Shown piece after piece: positions 47,526 through 55,635 of a stretch of 64,000 nt of DNA. Position numbers and translations under genes: made by a program. The notes beneath the pieces are model-generated. The model ran no database searches. It saw only the letters and a list, made by a program, of their open reading frames with translations, and was not told the origin of the DNA. Numbering within the stretch: position 1 is the stretch's first letter; every line of letters begins with the position of its first letter. The DNA comes from Aeromonas rivipollensis (GTDB lineage Bacteria > Pseudomonadota > Gammaproteobacteria > Enterobacterales > Aeromonadaceae), in NCBI RefSeq assembly GCF_037811135.1, contig NZ_CP149130.1, forward strand, positions 571,001 to 635,000. Direction: 5' to 3'.

Positions 47526-48425
47526 GGTGGTGAGCGCCTCGATGACATAGTCGAGGAAGTGGCCGACCAGGGCCGACTCGGCCCTGCGCTGGGTGTAGAG
47601 GGCGTAGAAGTGGGCCCCCTTGGGACGGTAGGCGGGCAGCACCTCGCGTACCCTTCCCTCGGCCAGCTCGGCCGCCACCAGATAGCGGGGCAGGAGTGTG
47701 ATCCCCAGCCCCTGGCGCATCGCCTCGTGGATCGCCCTCTTGCTGCTGAACGCCAGCTCGCCCGCTACCTCAACGGGGATTTCACGCCCCTGGTTCAGCA
47801 GGATCCAGCGTTCGTGGCGGCTGTACTCCTGACTGCGGGTGATGAGGCTGTGCTGGTGCAGATCCTGCGGGGTGGCCAGGGGCGGCTGGGCCTCCAGGTA
47901 GGAAGTGCTGGCGCACAGCACCAGATCGTCCACCGCGATGGGGCGCGCCAGGTAGGGCTGGCTGCCAAGCTCTGTGCTGCGAAAGGCCACGTGCAGGTTG
48001 TCGCGCAGCAGGTCGGCGCTGCGGTTGCTGAAGTCGGCGATGAGACGCACCTCCGGGTGGTCGGCACGAAAGCGCAGCAGCACCGGGGTCAGCACCACCT
48101 CGCCCCAGAGATCCGGCGCCGTGATGCGCAGCTCCCCGCACAGGGCCGAGCGGCGGCGTTGCAGCCCGTCCAGCAACTGCTCGTGCAGGGCGATCATCTG
48201 GTCGGCCTGGCGGTAGGCAAGCTCCCCCGCGTCGGTCAGCTGAATCCGGCGGGTGGTGCGGCTCAAGAGCGTGCTGCCGAGGCTCTGCTCCAGGTGGCGC
48301 AGATCCTTGGAGGCCTTGCTCGGGGTGATGCCGAGCAAGGCCGCCGCCGCGGCGAAGGAGCCACAGCGGACGATGGCGACCAGCAGGCGCATCAGATAGA
48401 GGGTGTCGAGCTTGTGGTGGCTCAT
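47520..48425 (-). CDS. LysR-family regulator (CrgA-like)
   Basis: The protein is 301 residues. The N-terminal winged helix ([38 protein letters not shown]) and the ligand domain fit the CrgA/AphB-like branch. It converges on tyrS with a 6-base overlap. It is divergent from an Old Yellow Enzyme gene with 117 bases between, the classic layout for a LysR protein controlling its neighbour. Confidence 0.9.
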   Translation of the reverse strand: MSHHKLDTLYLMRLLVAIVRCGSFAAAAALLGITPSKASKDLRHLEQSLGSTLLSRTTRRIQLTDAGELAYRQADQMIALHEQLLDGLQRRRSALCGELRITAPDLWGEVVLTPVLLRFRADHPEVRLIADFSNRSADLLRDNLHVAFRSTELGSQPYLARPIAVDDLVLCASTSYLEAQPPLATPQDLHQHSLITRSQEYSRHERWILLNQGREIPVEVAGELAFSSKRAIHEAMRQGLGITLLPRYLVAAELAEGRVREVLPAYRPKGAHFYALYTQRRAESALVGHFLDYVIEALTTS

Positions 48426-48542
48426 GAAAGCTCCGCTGATTATGTCTTGTCAGGAATGAATGTCTTGCTTGTTTGCCAGATTATATCCTGATTGTCCAGG
48501 TTTATAGTGGCGGCCATTCCATTGCGATCCCGGGAGAGGGCG

Positions 48543-49649
48543 ATGAACAAGGCACTTGGCGACAGCTTCCACTTCGAGCGGGCCGGTCTGCGGCTCAAGA
48601 ACCGGGCCGTGCTGGCCCCATTGACCCACAACATGAGCGGCGCCGGGGGAGATCCTGCCCAGGCCGAACTCGACTGGCTGGCGCGTTGCGCCCGCGGCGG
48701 CTTCGGCCTGCTCATCGCCGCCGCCACCCAGGTGCAGCCAGGCGGGCGCTGCTGGGCCGGTCAGCCGGCCCTGATGACAGACGCCCAGCAGCAGGCCTTC
48801 ACGGCCCTGGCCGAGAGTGCGCGGCAGGCGGGGGCGCTGGCGGTGGTACAACTGCATCACGGCGGGCTGCGGGCCCTGCCCGAACTGAACGACGGGGCGC
48901 CGGTCGGCCCGTGCGAGCTGGCGCCGGGCGGGCGCTATCCCCTCGGGGTCAAGGGGCTGACGGAGGAGGGGATACTGACGCTGATCGAGGCCTTCGTGCG
49001 CGCCGCCGAGCGGGCCCAGGCCGCCGGTCTGCACGGGGTCGAGCTGCACGGGGCCCACAACTTCCTGCTCTGCAACTTCCTCAACCCCCTGCACAACCGG
49101 CGCACCGACCGCTGGGGTGGCAGCCTGGCCAACCGGGCGCGGATCCTGGTGGAGATAGTGCGCGGCATCCGTGCCCGCCTGCCTCGCGACTTTCTGGTCG
49201 GGGTGCGCCTCTCCCCCGAGAGCTATGCCCATATCCAGGGCATAGCGCTGCCCCACCAGCTGGCGGTGGCGCGCCTGCTGGCAGACGAGGGGATCGACTA
49301 TCTGCACTTCTCCATGGGGGACAGCTTCAAGGTGGTGGCAGGGGATCCCGAGGGGGGCGCCCTGCTGGAGGCGGTAAGGGTCGGGCTGGGGGGGCGGGTG
49401 CCGCTCATGGTGGCGGGCAAGATCCACGACGGCGCCTCGGCCGGTCGGGCGCTGTGCGGCGGCGCCGATCTAGTGGCGGTGGGCACGGCGGCCCTCGGCA
49501 ACCCGGACTGGATGGAGCGAGTGAGTCGCGGCCAGCCCCTGCATGCGGCCCCCTTCACGGCGGCGCGCCTCACGGAGGTCGGCTTCACCGCGAGCGCCCT
49601 CGACTACTTGGCTGGCATGGGGGTACTGGCCCCGCGGGATGCGGCCTGA
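48543..49649 (+). CDS. Old Yellow Enzyme-family NADH:flavin oxidoreductase
   Basis: The protein is 368 residues from ATG 48543 (GGGAGAGGG just upstream). It is an FMN TIM barrel. Landmarks include LAPLTHNM near the N-terminus, VQLHHGG, the ELHGAHNFLLCNFLNP and NRRTDRWGGS block, and the phosphate-binding ADLVAVGTAALGNPDW near the C-terminus. OYEs reduce activated alkenes. It is probably controlled by the divergent LysR gene. A LysE-family remnant begins 10 bases downstream, suggesting the ancestral unit was OYE plus exporter. Confidence 0.9.
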   Translation: MNKALGDSFHFERAGLRLKNRAVLAPLTHNMSGAGGDPAQAELDWLARCARGGFGLLIAAATQVQPGGRCWAGQPALMTDAQQQAFTALAESARQAGALAVVQLHHGGLRALPELNDGAPVGPCELAPGGRYPLGVKGLTEEGILTLIEAFVRAAERAQAAGLHGVELHGAHNFLLCNFLNPLHNRRTDRWGGSLANRARILVEIVRGIRARLPRDFLVGVRLSPESYAHIQGIALPHQLAVARLLADEGIDYLHFSMGDSFKVVAGDPEGGALLEAVRVGLGGRVPLMVAGKIHDGASAGRALCGGADLVAVGTAALGNPDWMERVSRGQPLHAAPFTAARLTEVGFTASALDYLAGMGVLAPRDAA

Positions 49650-49659
49650 GGGAGTCCTC

Positions 49660-49734
49660 ATGAGCGAGTGGACCCTGCAGCTGATGTTTATCCCGACCTT
49701 CTTTCTCATCGCGGTCTCCCCGGCCTTTGCATGA
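49660..49734 (+). pseudogene. remnant of a LysE/RhtB-family exporter gene
   Basis: An ATG with GGGAG upstream opens a 24-codon frame ending at a stop. The encoded MSEWTLQLMFIPTFFLIAV and SP match the first membrane helix of LysE-family exporters, which continues as SPGLCM. A one-base deletion in a C run (CCCC where CCCCC would keep the frame) turns this into SPAFA and stop. Beyond that only about two codons remain before a terminator hairpin, so the rest of the gene is deleted. Confidence 0.75.
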
Positions 49735-49739
49735 TGCGA

Positions 49740-49764
49740 CAAGGCCCTCGTGAAGAGGGCCTTG
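49740..49764. terminator. hairpin between the lysE remnant and yrfG
   Basis: The stem CAAGGCCCTC/GAGGGCCTTG with a 5-base loop sits just past the yrfG stop codon. T tracts are weak. Confidence 0.6.
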
Positions 49765-49770
49765 AGCGTG

Positions 49771-50439
49771 TCATGCACCGAGGGGCAGCAGGTCCGCGTA
49801 GTCGTCGAGCGCCGGGAAGTGCTGGAAGGTGAGTGGCGGCATCTGGCTGTCGGGGTGGCGGATGCCGAGCTGGTGGGCGATGCCAAATTCGGCCGAGGCG
49901 GCCAGGATCCGCTCGCTGTCATCGATGAACAGGGTGCGGGCCGGATCGAATGCCAGCCGAGCGGCCAGCGCCTGCCAGCAGTGCTGGCTCTCCTTCGACC
50001 AGCCCAGCTCATGGGTGCTCACCATGAGATCCAGATGCCCGGCAAGGCCGAGGCGCGCATCCTTCACCGACAGGCTGGCGGGATGGGCGTTGGTAAAGAG
50101 CACCAGCTGCTTGCCCGCAGCCCGCAGGGCGGCCAGGAAGGGGATGACGTTGGGCCGCCACTGGATCTTCTCCAGGATCTCCTGCTTGAGGGCGCGGATG
50201 TCGAGCTCGAGCGTCTGGCTCCAGTAATCGACGCAGTACCAGTCGAGGGTGCCGCTGACGGCCTGATAGCGGGCCTCGATCTGCGCCTTGGCGTCGGCCA
50301 GCGGCAGGCCGAGGCGCGCGGCGTAGCGTTCGGGCACCAGCTGCTGCCAGAGGTGGCTGTCAAAATGAAGGTCGATCAGGGTGCCATCCATGTCGAGCAG
50401 AACTGTGTCTATCTGGTGCCAGGGCAGTGGGGTGGGCAT
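49771..50439 (-). CDS. yrfG: GMP/IMP nucleotidase YrfG (HAD family)
   Basis: The protein is 222 residues. HAD motif I is TVLLDMDGTLIDL. Motif II is LVLFTNAHP. Motif III/IV is in KESQHCW and TLFIDDSERIL. Line-by-line resemblance to E. coli YrfG is clear (DWYCVDYWSQ, HLDLMVSTH, HPALDDY-like ending). YrfG dephosphorylates GMP and IMP. In E. coli it lies next to hslR-hslO-pckA; here about 16 kb of other genes lie between. Confidence 0.93.
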   Translation of the reverse strand: MPTPLPWHQIDTVLLDMDGTLIDLHFDSHLWQQLVPERYAARLGLPLADAKAQIEARYQAVSGTLDWYCVDYWSQTLELDIRALKQEILEKIQWRPNVIPFLAALRAAGKQLVLFTNAHPASLSVKDARLGLAGHLDLMVSTHELGWSKESQHCWQALAARLAFDPARTLFIDDSERILAASAEFGIAHQLGIRHPDSQMPPLTFQHFPALDDYADLLPLGA

Positions 50440-50585
50440 GGGGCCTCTTTGTGTCGGACGGGGTGGGGAAAACGGGGCGCATTATAACGGATTTTTCAGG
50501 CACCTTTCCGGCCCTTGCCCCGTGGTGTTCCCTTGGGGAGTCGTTTACTCTTGAAGCACTCTTTTTTAACGAGCAGTCAGCCCCG

Positions 50586-51194
50586 ATGAGTGACCCCCAC
50601 AAGTGCAAACCCGAACATATCCGCGTCGAGGCCATGGCCCATGACAAGCGCAAGCCGGAGATCATCAAGGCCGAGCTGGTGGCCGAGAGTCGGCTGTTCA
50701 AGGTGGAATCCCTGCATCTGAAATTCAGCAACGGGGAGGAGCGGGTCTACGAGCGGATGCGCGGCGGCAACAGAGGCGCCGTCATGGTGGTGCCTCTGTT
50801 CGACGCCCACACCCTGCTGCTGGTGCGCGAATACGCGGCAGGCACTCACTCCTACGAGCTGGGCTTCCCCAAGGGGCTGATCGATCCCGGCGAAGACGCC
50901 TTCGAGGCGGGTAACCGGGAGCTGATGGAGGAGGCGGGCTTCGGGGCCCGTGACCTCGTTCCCCTCAAGCAGGTCTCCCTGGCCCCCGGCTATTTTTCCA
51001 GCCGGATGGACATACTGCTGGCGCGGGATCTCTACCCGGAGCAGCGGATCGGCGATGAGCCCGAGCCCCTCGAGGTGATCCCCTGGCCCCTCAATCGCAT
51101 CGACGAATTGCTGGCGCGACCCGACTTCACAGAGTCGCGCAGCATCAGTGCCCTGCTGCTGGCCAGCAAATGGCTGGCGGAGCAGGAAGGCTAG
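50586..51194 (+). CDS. nudE: ADP compounds hydrolase NudE
   Basis: NudE cleaves ADP-ribose, NADH and Ap3A. The Nudix box is intact (GLIDPGEDAFEAGNRELMEEAGFG, following G-x5-E-x7-RE-x2-EE-x-G). ATG 50586 gives 202 residues. ATG 50634 gives 186, which is the E. coli length, but the spacing to a ribosome site is worse. It is divergent from yrfG and 41 bases before cysQ on the same strand. Confidence 0.93.
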   Translation: MSDPHKCKPEHIRVEAMAHDKRKPEIIKAELVAESRLFKVESLHLKFSNGEERVYERMRGGNRGAVMVVPLFDAHTLLLVREYAAGTHSYELGFPKGLIDPGEDAFEAGNRELMEEAGFGARDLVPLKQVSLAPGYFSSRMDILLARDLYPEQRIGDEPEPLEVIPWPLNRIDELLARPDFTESRSISALLLASKWLAEQEG

Positions 51195-51235
51195 CCCAAG
51201 CCTGGGCAAAGGTAATAAAAACAGAGGATAACAAG

Positions 51236-52048
51236 ATGCAGGAGTTGTTGGCCTGGATACCTGGGGTCAAGGAGATAGCCCGCGAAGCGGGGCGTATCCT
51301 TCACGAAATCTATCACGGCGGTCAGTTCGAGCGTCAGCTGAAGGAGGATGCGACCCCGGTCACCAGTGCCGATCTTGCTGCCGATGCCTACCTCAAGCAG
51401 GCGCTGTCGGCGCTCACCCCCCATGTGCCCGTGCTGACCGAAGAGGCGGCCGATGTGCCCTTCAGCCAGCGTGCCAACTGGCGGCAATACTGGCTGGTGG
51501 ATCCCCTGGACGGCACCGGCGAGTTCATCGCCGGCAGCGGTGACTTCGCCACCCTGATCGCCCTGGTGCAGGACAATGTCCCCGTGCTCGGCGTCATCTA
51601 TGCCCCCGAGGCCGACGTGCTCTACTGGGCGGTGCGCGGCCACGGCGCCTTCAAGGAGGTGAACGGCGAGGTGCATCCCATCAGCGCCATGCACCACGAG
51701 CACGATCAGCCCGACTCCCTGGTGGTGGCCATCAGCCGCCGCCAGAAACTGGAGAACCTGACCCGCCGCCTCAACCCGGCCATCAACTACGAGCTGATCC
51801 CGCTCGGCTCCAGCTCCCTCAAGTCCTGCTTGGTGGCGGAAGGGGCGGCAGACTGCTACGTGCGGCTCGGCCCCACCGGCGAGTGGGACACCGCCGCCGC
51901 CCAGTGCATCGTCGAGGCGGCGGGAGGGCGTATCCTCAGCCTGGCGTTGCAGCCGCTCAGCTACAACGAAACGGAGTCGCTGGAGAACCCTGACTTCATA
52001 GTGATGGGGGACCCGGATCTCGACTGGGGCAAGATCCTGACTCACTGA
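51236..52048 (+). CDS. cysQ: 3'(2'),5'-bisphosphate nucleotidase
   Basis: CysQ degrades 3'-phosphoadenosine 5'-phosphate, clearing the by-product of sulphate reduction and sulphotransfer. The protein is 270 residues of the inositol monophosphatase fold. Metal ligands are in the TEE segment near residue 65, VDPLDGTGEF near 85, and EWDTAAAQCIVEAAGG near 220. AGAGG lies before ATG 51236. It is probably co-transcribed with nudE. Confidence 0.96.
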   Translation: MQELLAWIPGVKEIAREAGRILHEIYHGGQFERQLKEDATPVTSADLAADAYLKQALSALTPHVPVLTEEAADVPFSQRANWRQYWLVDPLDGTGEFIAGSGDFATLIALVQDNVPVLGVIYAPEADVLYWAVRGHGAFKEVNGEVHPISAMHHEHDQPDSLVVAISRRQKLENLTRRLNPAINYELIPLGSSSLKSCLVAEGAADCYVRLGPTGEWDTAAAQCIVEAAGGRILSLALQPLSYNETESLENPDFIVMGDPDLDWGKILTH

Positions 52049-52074
52049 GCCGGTTGAAATGCAGCCGAATCATC

Positions 52075-52104
52075 CAATCAGGCGGCCTCGTGGTCGCCTG
52101 ATTG
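52075..52104 (+). terminator. hairpin terminator after cysQ
   Basis: The ten-base stem CAATCAGGCG/CGCCTGATTG lies 27 bases past the cysQ stop. Only a few T follow. Confidence 0.65.
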
Positions 52105-52460
52105 CTTGGTGTGATCCGCTGGCTTTTCGCGGCATATTCAGGGGTATTCGCTACTTTAATGGATTGCTGTAGTGGATCATCACAGCCAAACCCAAAGTGC
52201 TGGCATCTATTTTCAGGTAATTCTAAAAAACCCGCATCGGTCGAAATAAAAAATCGACCAATAGTTATATTTTGGTTTTATATTTCGATAAATTGCCTGT
52301 TTAAAGGTTTATAAGAACAGGGTGGGCTGGGAATCACGCCCAATCTCACTGGCTGAACCGAGCTTTGCCAGTGAGATCTGCCAACCTCCATTTTTGAGAA
52401 TTAAATGCTAAAGGAGCACAATATTCTTAGATTTTAATACTATATATAAGTGGTTTATCA
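52105..52460 (+). promoter_or_regulatory. AT-rich promoter/leader region of the amino acid permease
   Basis: This 356-base stretch is much richer in A+T than the rest of the window, especially 52200-52315 and 52390-52455. It holds a 10-base inverted repeat at 52344-52376 (TCTCACTGGC/GCCAGTGAGA) and a smaller GGGC/GCCC pair just before it. A 70-codon frame at 52102-52314 has no start site or coding features and is not called. The composition suits an H-NS-bound promoter and a structured leader. Confidence 0.5.
52344..52376 (+). promoter_or_regulatory. inverted repeat in the permease leader
   Basis: The arms TCTCACTGGC and GCCAGTGAGA are perfect, with 13 bases between. It lies 85 bases before the permease ATG and has no T tract, so it is an RNA structure or operator rather than a terminator. 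Confidence 0.5.
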
Positions 52461-53729
52461 ATGAGTTCATCTGCAGAGGTCTCCCGGGAGTTATCCGGTT
52501 CCCACTCCACCACTGCCAGCACCGGCTGGCGTCGTCACGATACCCACTGGGTCATCAGCCTGTTTGGCACCGCCGTTGGCGCTGGCATCCTCTTCCTGCC
52601 CATCAACCTGGGTCTGGGGGGCATCTGGCCCCTCGTCATAGTCGCAGTGCTGGCCGGCCCCATGACCTTCCTGGCCCATCGCGGGCTGGCGCGCTTCGTG
52701 CTTTCTTCCTCCCGCCCCCACGCCGACTTCACCGAGGTAGCGGAGGAGCACTTCGGCAAGATGGCCGGTCGCCTCATCTCGGCGCTCTACTTCCTCTCCA
52801 TCTTCCCTATCCTGCTCATCTACGGCGTCGGGCTGACCAATACGGTGGAGAGCTTCATGATCAACCAGCTCGGCATGGATGCCCCGAACCGGGTGATGCT
52901 CTCCGGCCTGCTGGTGTTCGCCATGATCGCCGTGATGATGGCGGGGGAGAAGGCGATGCTGCGGGCCTTTGCCTTCATGGTCTACCCCCTGGCGGCCATT
53001 CTGGCGGCGCTCTCCTGCTATTTGATCCCCCAGTGGCACTGGCCGGAGGCGACCGCCTTCGAGGGGACCAGCTTCCTCAACACCGTCTGGCTGGCGCTGC
53101 CGGTGACGGTGTTCGCCTTCAGCCACGCCGCTGCCATCTCCGGCTTTGCCAACGTGCAGCGCCGTGAATATGGCGAGCAGGCGGAGGCCAAGAGCGGCCT
53201 GATCCTGCGCAACACCACAGTGATGCTGGTGGGCTTCGTGCTCTTCTTCGTCTTCTCCTGCGTGCTGAGCCTCTCGCCAGCCCAGCTGGCCGAGGCCAAG
53301 GCCCAGAACGTCTCGGTGCTCTCCTATCTTGCCAACATCACCGACAACCCCGTGATAGTGACGCTGGGGCCGCTCATCGCCTTCATCGCCATCAGCTCCT
53401 CCTTCCTCGGCCACTTCCTCGGGGCCCGCGAGAGCCTCAAGAGCCTGATCGCCAAGCCCACCGGCCTGCCGCTGGCCAAGGCGGACAAGCTCGGCATCGC
53501 CCTGATGTTCTTCGCCATCTGGGGAGCGGCTGTGATCAACCCCGGCATCCTCGGCCTGATGGAGACCCTCTCCGGCCCCGTCATCGCCATGATCCTCTTC
53601 ATCATGCCGGTGGTGGCCATCTACAAGGTGGAGGCGCTGGCCCGCTTCCGCCAGGGCTGGGTGAACGGCTTTATCCTGCTGACCGGCTCGCTCTCGGTCT
53701 CGGCCCTGGTCTTCAGCCTGCTGAAGTAA
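52461..53729 (+). CDS. HAAAP-family serine/threonine-type amino acid permease
   Basis: The protein is 422 residues with about eleven membrane helices. The first helix region WVISLFGTAVGAGILFLPINLG is the HAAAP/SdaC signature, and HAAAISGFANVQRREYG and FLGHFLGARES follow. It resembles SdaC/TdcC-like H+ symporters for serine or threonine. No deaminase gene lies next to it, so the substrate is inferred from family only. The ribosome site is weak. Confidence 0.85.
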   Translation: MSSSAEVSRELSGSHSTTASTGWRRHDTHWVISLFGTAVGAGILFLPINLGLGGIWPLVIVAVLAGPMTFLAHRGLARFVLSSSRPHADFTEVAEEHFGKMAGRLISALYFLSIFPILLIYGVGLTNTVESFMINQLGMDAPNRVMLSGLLVFAMIAVMMAGEKAMLRAFAFMVYPLAAILAALSCYLIPQWHWPEATAFEGTSFLNTVWLALPVTVFAFSHAAAISGFANVQRREYGEQAEAKSGLILRNTTVMLVGFVLFFVFSCVLSLSPAQLAEAKAQNVSVLSYLANITDNPVIVTLGPLIAFIAISSSFLGHFLGARESLKSLIAKPTGLPLAKADKLGIALMFFAIWGAAVINPGILGLMETLSGPVIAMILFIMPVVAIYKVEALARFRQGWVNGFILLTGSLSVSALVFSLLK

Positions 53730-53745
53730 CAGCGGCGCTGCGGCC

Positions 53746-53785
53746 AAAAAAGAAGAGGCGACCCTTGGGTCGCCTCTTCTTTTTT
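53746..53785. terminator. bidirectional terminator between the permease gene and csaA
   Basis: A 40-base near-perfect palindrome has A6 and T6 tails and a 2-base centre. Confidence 0.92.
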
Positions 53786-53801
53786 CATGGGGTACAGGGC
53801 C

Positions 53802-54140
53802 TCAGCCCAGCTTGGCGCCGTTCTCCACCGCCTGCTCCGGGATGGCCATCACCACGGCGCCATCGGCCCGGTAGAAGCCGGTCAGCAGAAACTCCGACTG
53901 TATGGGGCCTATCTGCTTGGCCGGGAAGTTCACCACCGCCACTATCTGACGCCCCACCAGATCCTCCGGCTGATAGAGATCCGTGATCTGGGCGCTGCTC
54001 TTGCGTACCCCGAGCTCAGGGCCGAAATCCGCCCATACCTTGTAGGCGGGTTTGCGCGCCTCGGGGAAGGGCTCGACCCGCACCAGGGTGCCCACTCTCA
54101 GCTCCACCATCTCGAACTGCTGCCAGCTTATGGTCTGCAT
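53802..54140 (-). CDS. csaA: CsaA/YgjH-like tRNA-binding domain protein
   Basis: The protein is 112 residues and consists of one EMAP-II/tRNA-binding OB domain ([50 protein letters not shown]). B. subtilis CsaA is a chaperone-like export factor and E. coli YgjH binds tRNA; the physiological role is open. AGGAGGAG precedes ATG 54140. Confidence 0.9.
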   Translation of the reverse strand: MQTISWQQFEMVELRVGTLVRVEPFPEARKPAYKVWADFGPELGVRKSSAQITDLYQPEDLVGRQIVAVVNFPAKQIGPIQSEFLLTGFYRADGAVVMAIPEQAVENGAKLG

Positions 54141-54224
54141 CTTGGCTCCTCCTTTCACACACCTTGCATTGGCCCCAGCATGCCTCGAAACGACAGCCCC
54201 TGTCTTCGGCAAGGGGCCGGACTG

Positions 54225-54995
54225 TTATGGCTGCGGGCCGTTTTGCTGGCGCCAGCGCGACGGGGTCAGCCCCGTCTCGGTCAGGAAGCGCTCGGCGAAG
54301 GCCCCCTGATCCTGATAGCCGCAGCGGCTGGCCACCTCGCCGATGGGCAGGGCACTGTGGGCCAGCAGGGTGCGTGCCAGCGCCATGCGCCGCCCGCGGA
54401 TGTAGTGGGAGGCGCTCATGCCGAACTGCTGGCGAAAGGCGTGCTTGAACTGGCTCTGGCCGAGGCAGGCAACAGCGGCGAGCCGCCCGTTGCCAAGGGG
54501 CTCGGCGAGGTGGGCCTCGATGTGGCGCTGCACTCTTGTCATGCGCGGAGCCAGGGTTGGGCCCATGCCCTGACCCTGGGCCAGGAGGCTCAGCCAGATC
54601 TGCTCCATGCCGGCCACATGACGACCCTGGCGCACCATCTGATGCAGGAAGGCGAGGTAGTGGCGCTGGGGCTCGTCCAGCGGGATGAAGGGGCGCTCGC
54701 CGAGGGGCGCGGGCAGCCAGTGGCTCTCCTGCACCAGGAAGGAGAGCGCCGGGTCGGCGGCGTAGTCGTGACGTTCACCCGGGGCTATGACGCAGGCAAA
54801 GCCAGGGGCGAGGCGGCGCCCCTGGCCCTGCACCTCGATCTCGAGGGGGCCGTCCAGGGGGATCACCAGCTGGGCGAAGTCGTGGCTGTGGCTGCTGATG
54901 TCGCTCTGGTAGTGGCGCAGGCTGAACGGGCAGGGGGCGGATAGGGATGACGCGGCACCGGGCCGCGTCATCGAAGAGGGGGGATTATGTGCCAT
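54225..54995 (-). CDS. AraC-family transcriptional regulator
   Basis: The protein is 256 residues. The N-terminal cupin segment (DFAQLVIPLDGPLEIEVQGQGRRLAPGFACVIAPGERHDY) is followed by two helix-turn-helix motifs (LAAVACLGQSQFKHAFRQQFG and IGEVASRCGYQDQGAFAERFLTETGLTPSRWR). It sits 12 bases downstream of metJ on the same strand, but nothing ties it to methionine. The target is unknown. Confidence 0.88.
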   Translation of the reverse strand: MAHNPPSSMTRPGAASSLSAPCPFSLRHYQSDISSHSHDFAQLVIPLDGPLEIEVQGQGRRLAPGFACVIAPGERHDYAADPALSFLVQESHWLPAPLGERPFIPLDEPQRHYLAFLHQMVRQGRHVAGMEQIWLSLLAQGQGMGPTLAPRMTRVQRHIEAHLAEPLGNGRLAAVACLGQSQFKHAFRQQFGMSASHYIRGRRMALARTLLAHSALPIGEVASRCGYQDQGAFAERFLTETGLTPSRWRQQNGPQP

Positions 54996-55006
54996 GGGCC
55001 ACCGTA

Positions 55007-55330
55007 TTACTCGGCGTCGAAATCTTCGATCTCTTTGCCCAGCGCCTCCATGATGGCGCGCGCCTCGGCGGGGACGCTGTCCGGATGATCCTTGCGCAGA
55101 TCGTCGTCACAGGGCAGCGGTTGACCGGTGAATGCGTGCAGGAAGGCCTCACAGAGCAGCTCGCTGTTGGTCGCATGACGCAGGTTGTTCACCTGGCGAC
55201 GGGTGCGCTCATCGGTCAACACCTTCAGCACCTTGAGCGGGATCGAGACGGTAATCTTCTTGACCTGTTCGCTCTTCTTGCCGTGCTCCGCATAGGGGCT
55301 GACGTAGTCGCCGTTCCACTCTGTACCCAT
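55007..55330 (-). CDS. metJ: methionine repressor MetJ
   Basis: MetJ represses methionine genes with S-adenosylmethionine as corepressor. The protein is 107 residues. The ribbon-helix-helix segment [40 protein letters not shown] is almost identical to E. coli. It is divergent from metBL, with MetJ boxes in between at 55404-55435, so it controls both directions. Confidence 0.97.
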   Translation of the reverse strand: MGTEWNGDYVSPYAEHGKKSEQVKKITVSIPLKVLKVLTDERTRRQVNNLRHATNSELLCEAFLHAFTGQPLPCDDDLRKDHPDSVPAEARAIMEALGKEIEDFDAE

Positions 55331-55403
55331 GTTCCACCTGTTCTCGTTTGGCCGTGAGCGCGGATTTTAACCCTTAAGGAATTCAATGGCAATCCAACAG
55401 CAA

Positions 55404-55435
55404 AGCCATTTAGACGTCTAGAAGTGTTGACGGCT
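55404..55435. promoter_or_regulatory. four tandem MetJ boxes
   Basis: Consecutive 8-base units AGCCATTT, AGACGTCT, AGAAGTGT and TGACGGCT match the met box consensus AGACGTCT at about 5, 8, 6 and 6 positions. They lie between divergent metJ and metB and should bind a cooperative MetJ array. Confidence 0.88.
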
Positions 55436-55525
55436 TTTTTGAGGTGGCGTAAGGTGGTTCACCATAGGCCAGCAATGGCAGGATAGCCGTGGCAGAGGCA
55501 CAGCGGCCATCGTCCAGAGACACTT

Positions 55526-55602
55526 CAAGGAGAGCGGAAATGACCCACAAGGCCACCCTGGCGGTACGTTGTATCGGACATAGAGACAGATCAACTGCAC
55601 AG
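55526..55602 (+). repeat. decayed tandem copy of the metB ribosome site and first codons
   Basis: Bases from 55526 repeat the metB start region (from 55612) at an offset of 85-86 bases. The ribosome site AAGGAGAG and the codons for HKATLAVR are nearly identical; after that the copy drifts and shifts frame. GAGACAGA and GCAC are still recognisable near 55582-55600. Confidence 0.85.
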
Positions 55603-55635
55603 TCACAGCGCCAAGGAGAGCATCATGAGTCATAA
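55540..55635 (+). CDS. 31-codon upstream ORF (metB leader relic)
   Basis: ATG 55540 has a full ribosome site (AAGGAGAG, about 7 bases away). It encodes MTHKATLAVRCIG and then unrelated residues, and its stop at 55633-55635 lies just inside metB (start 55625). The overlap allows translational coupling to metB. It arose by duplication of the metB start. It may simply be a relic, but it has what it needs to be translated. Confidence 0.45.
   Translation: MTHKATLAVRCIGHRDRSTAQSQRQGEHHES

Noticed and set aside
52102-52314. 70-codon plus-strand frame in the AT-rich gap
   Set aside because: It lacks a ribosome site and begins inside the cysQ terminator hairpin. No family features.
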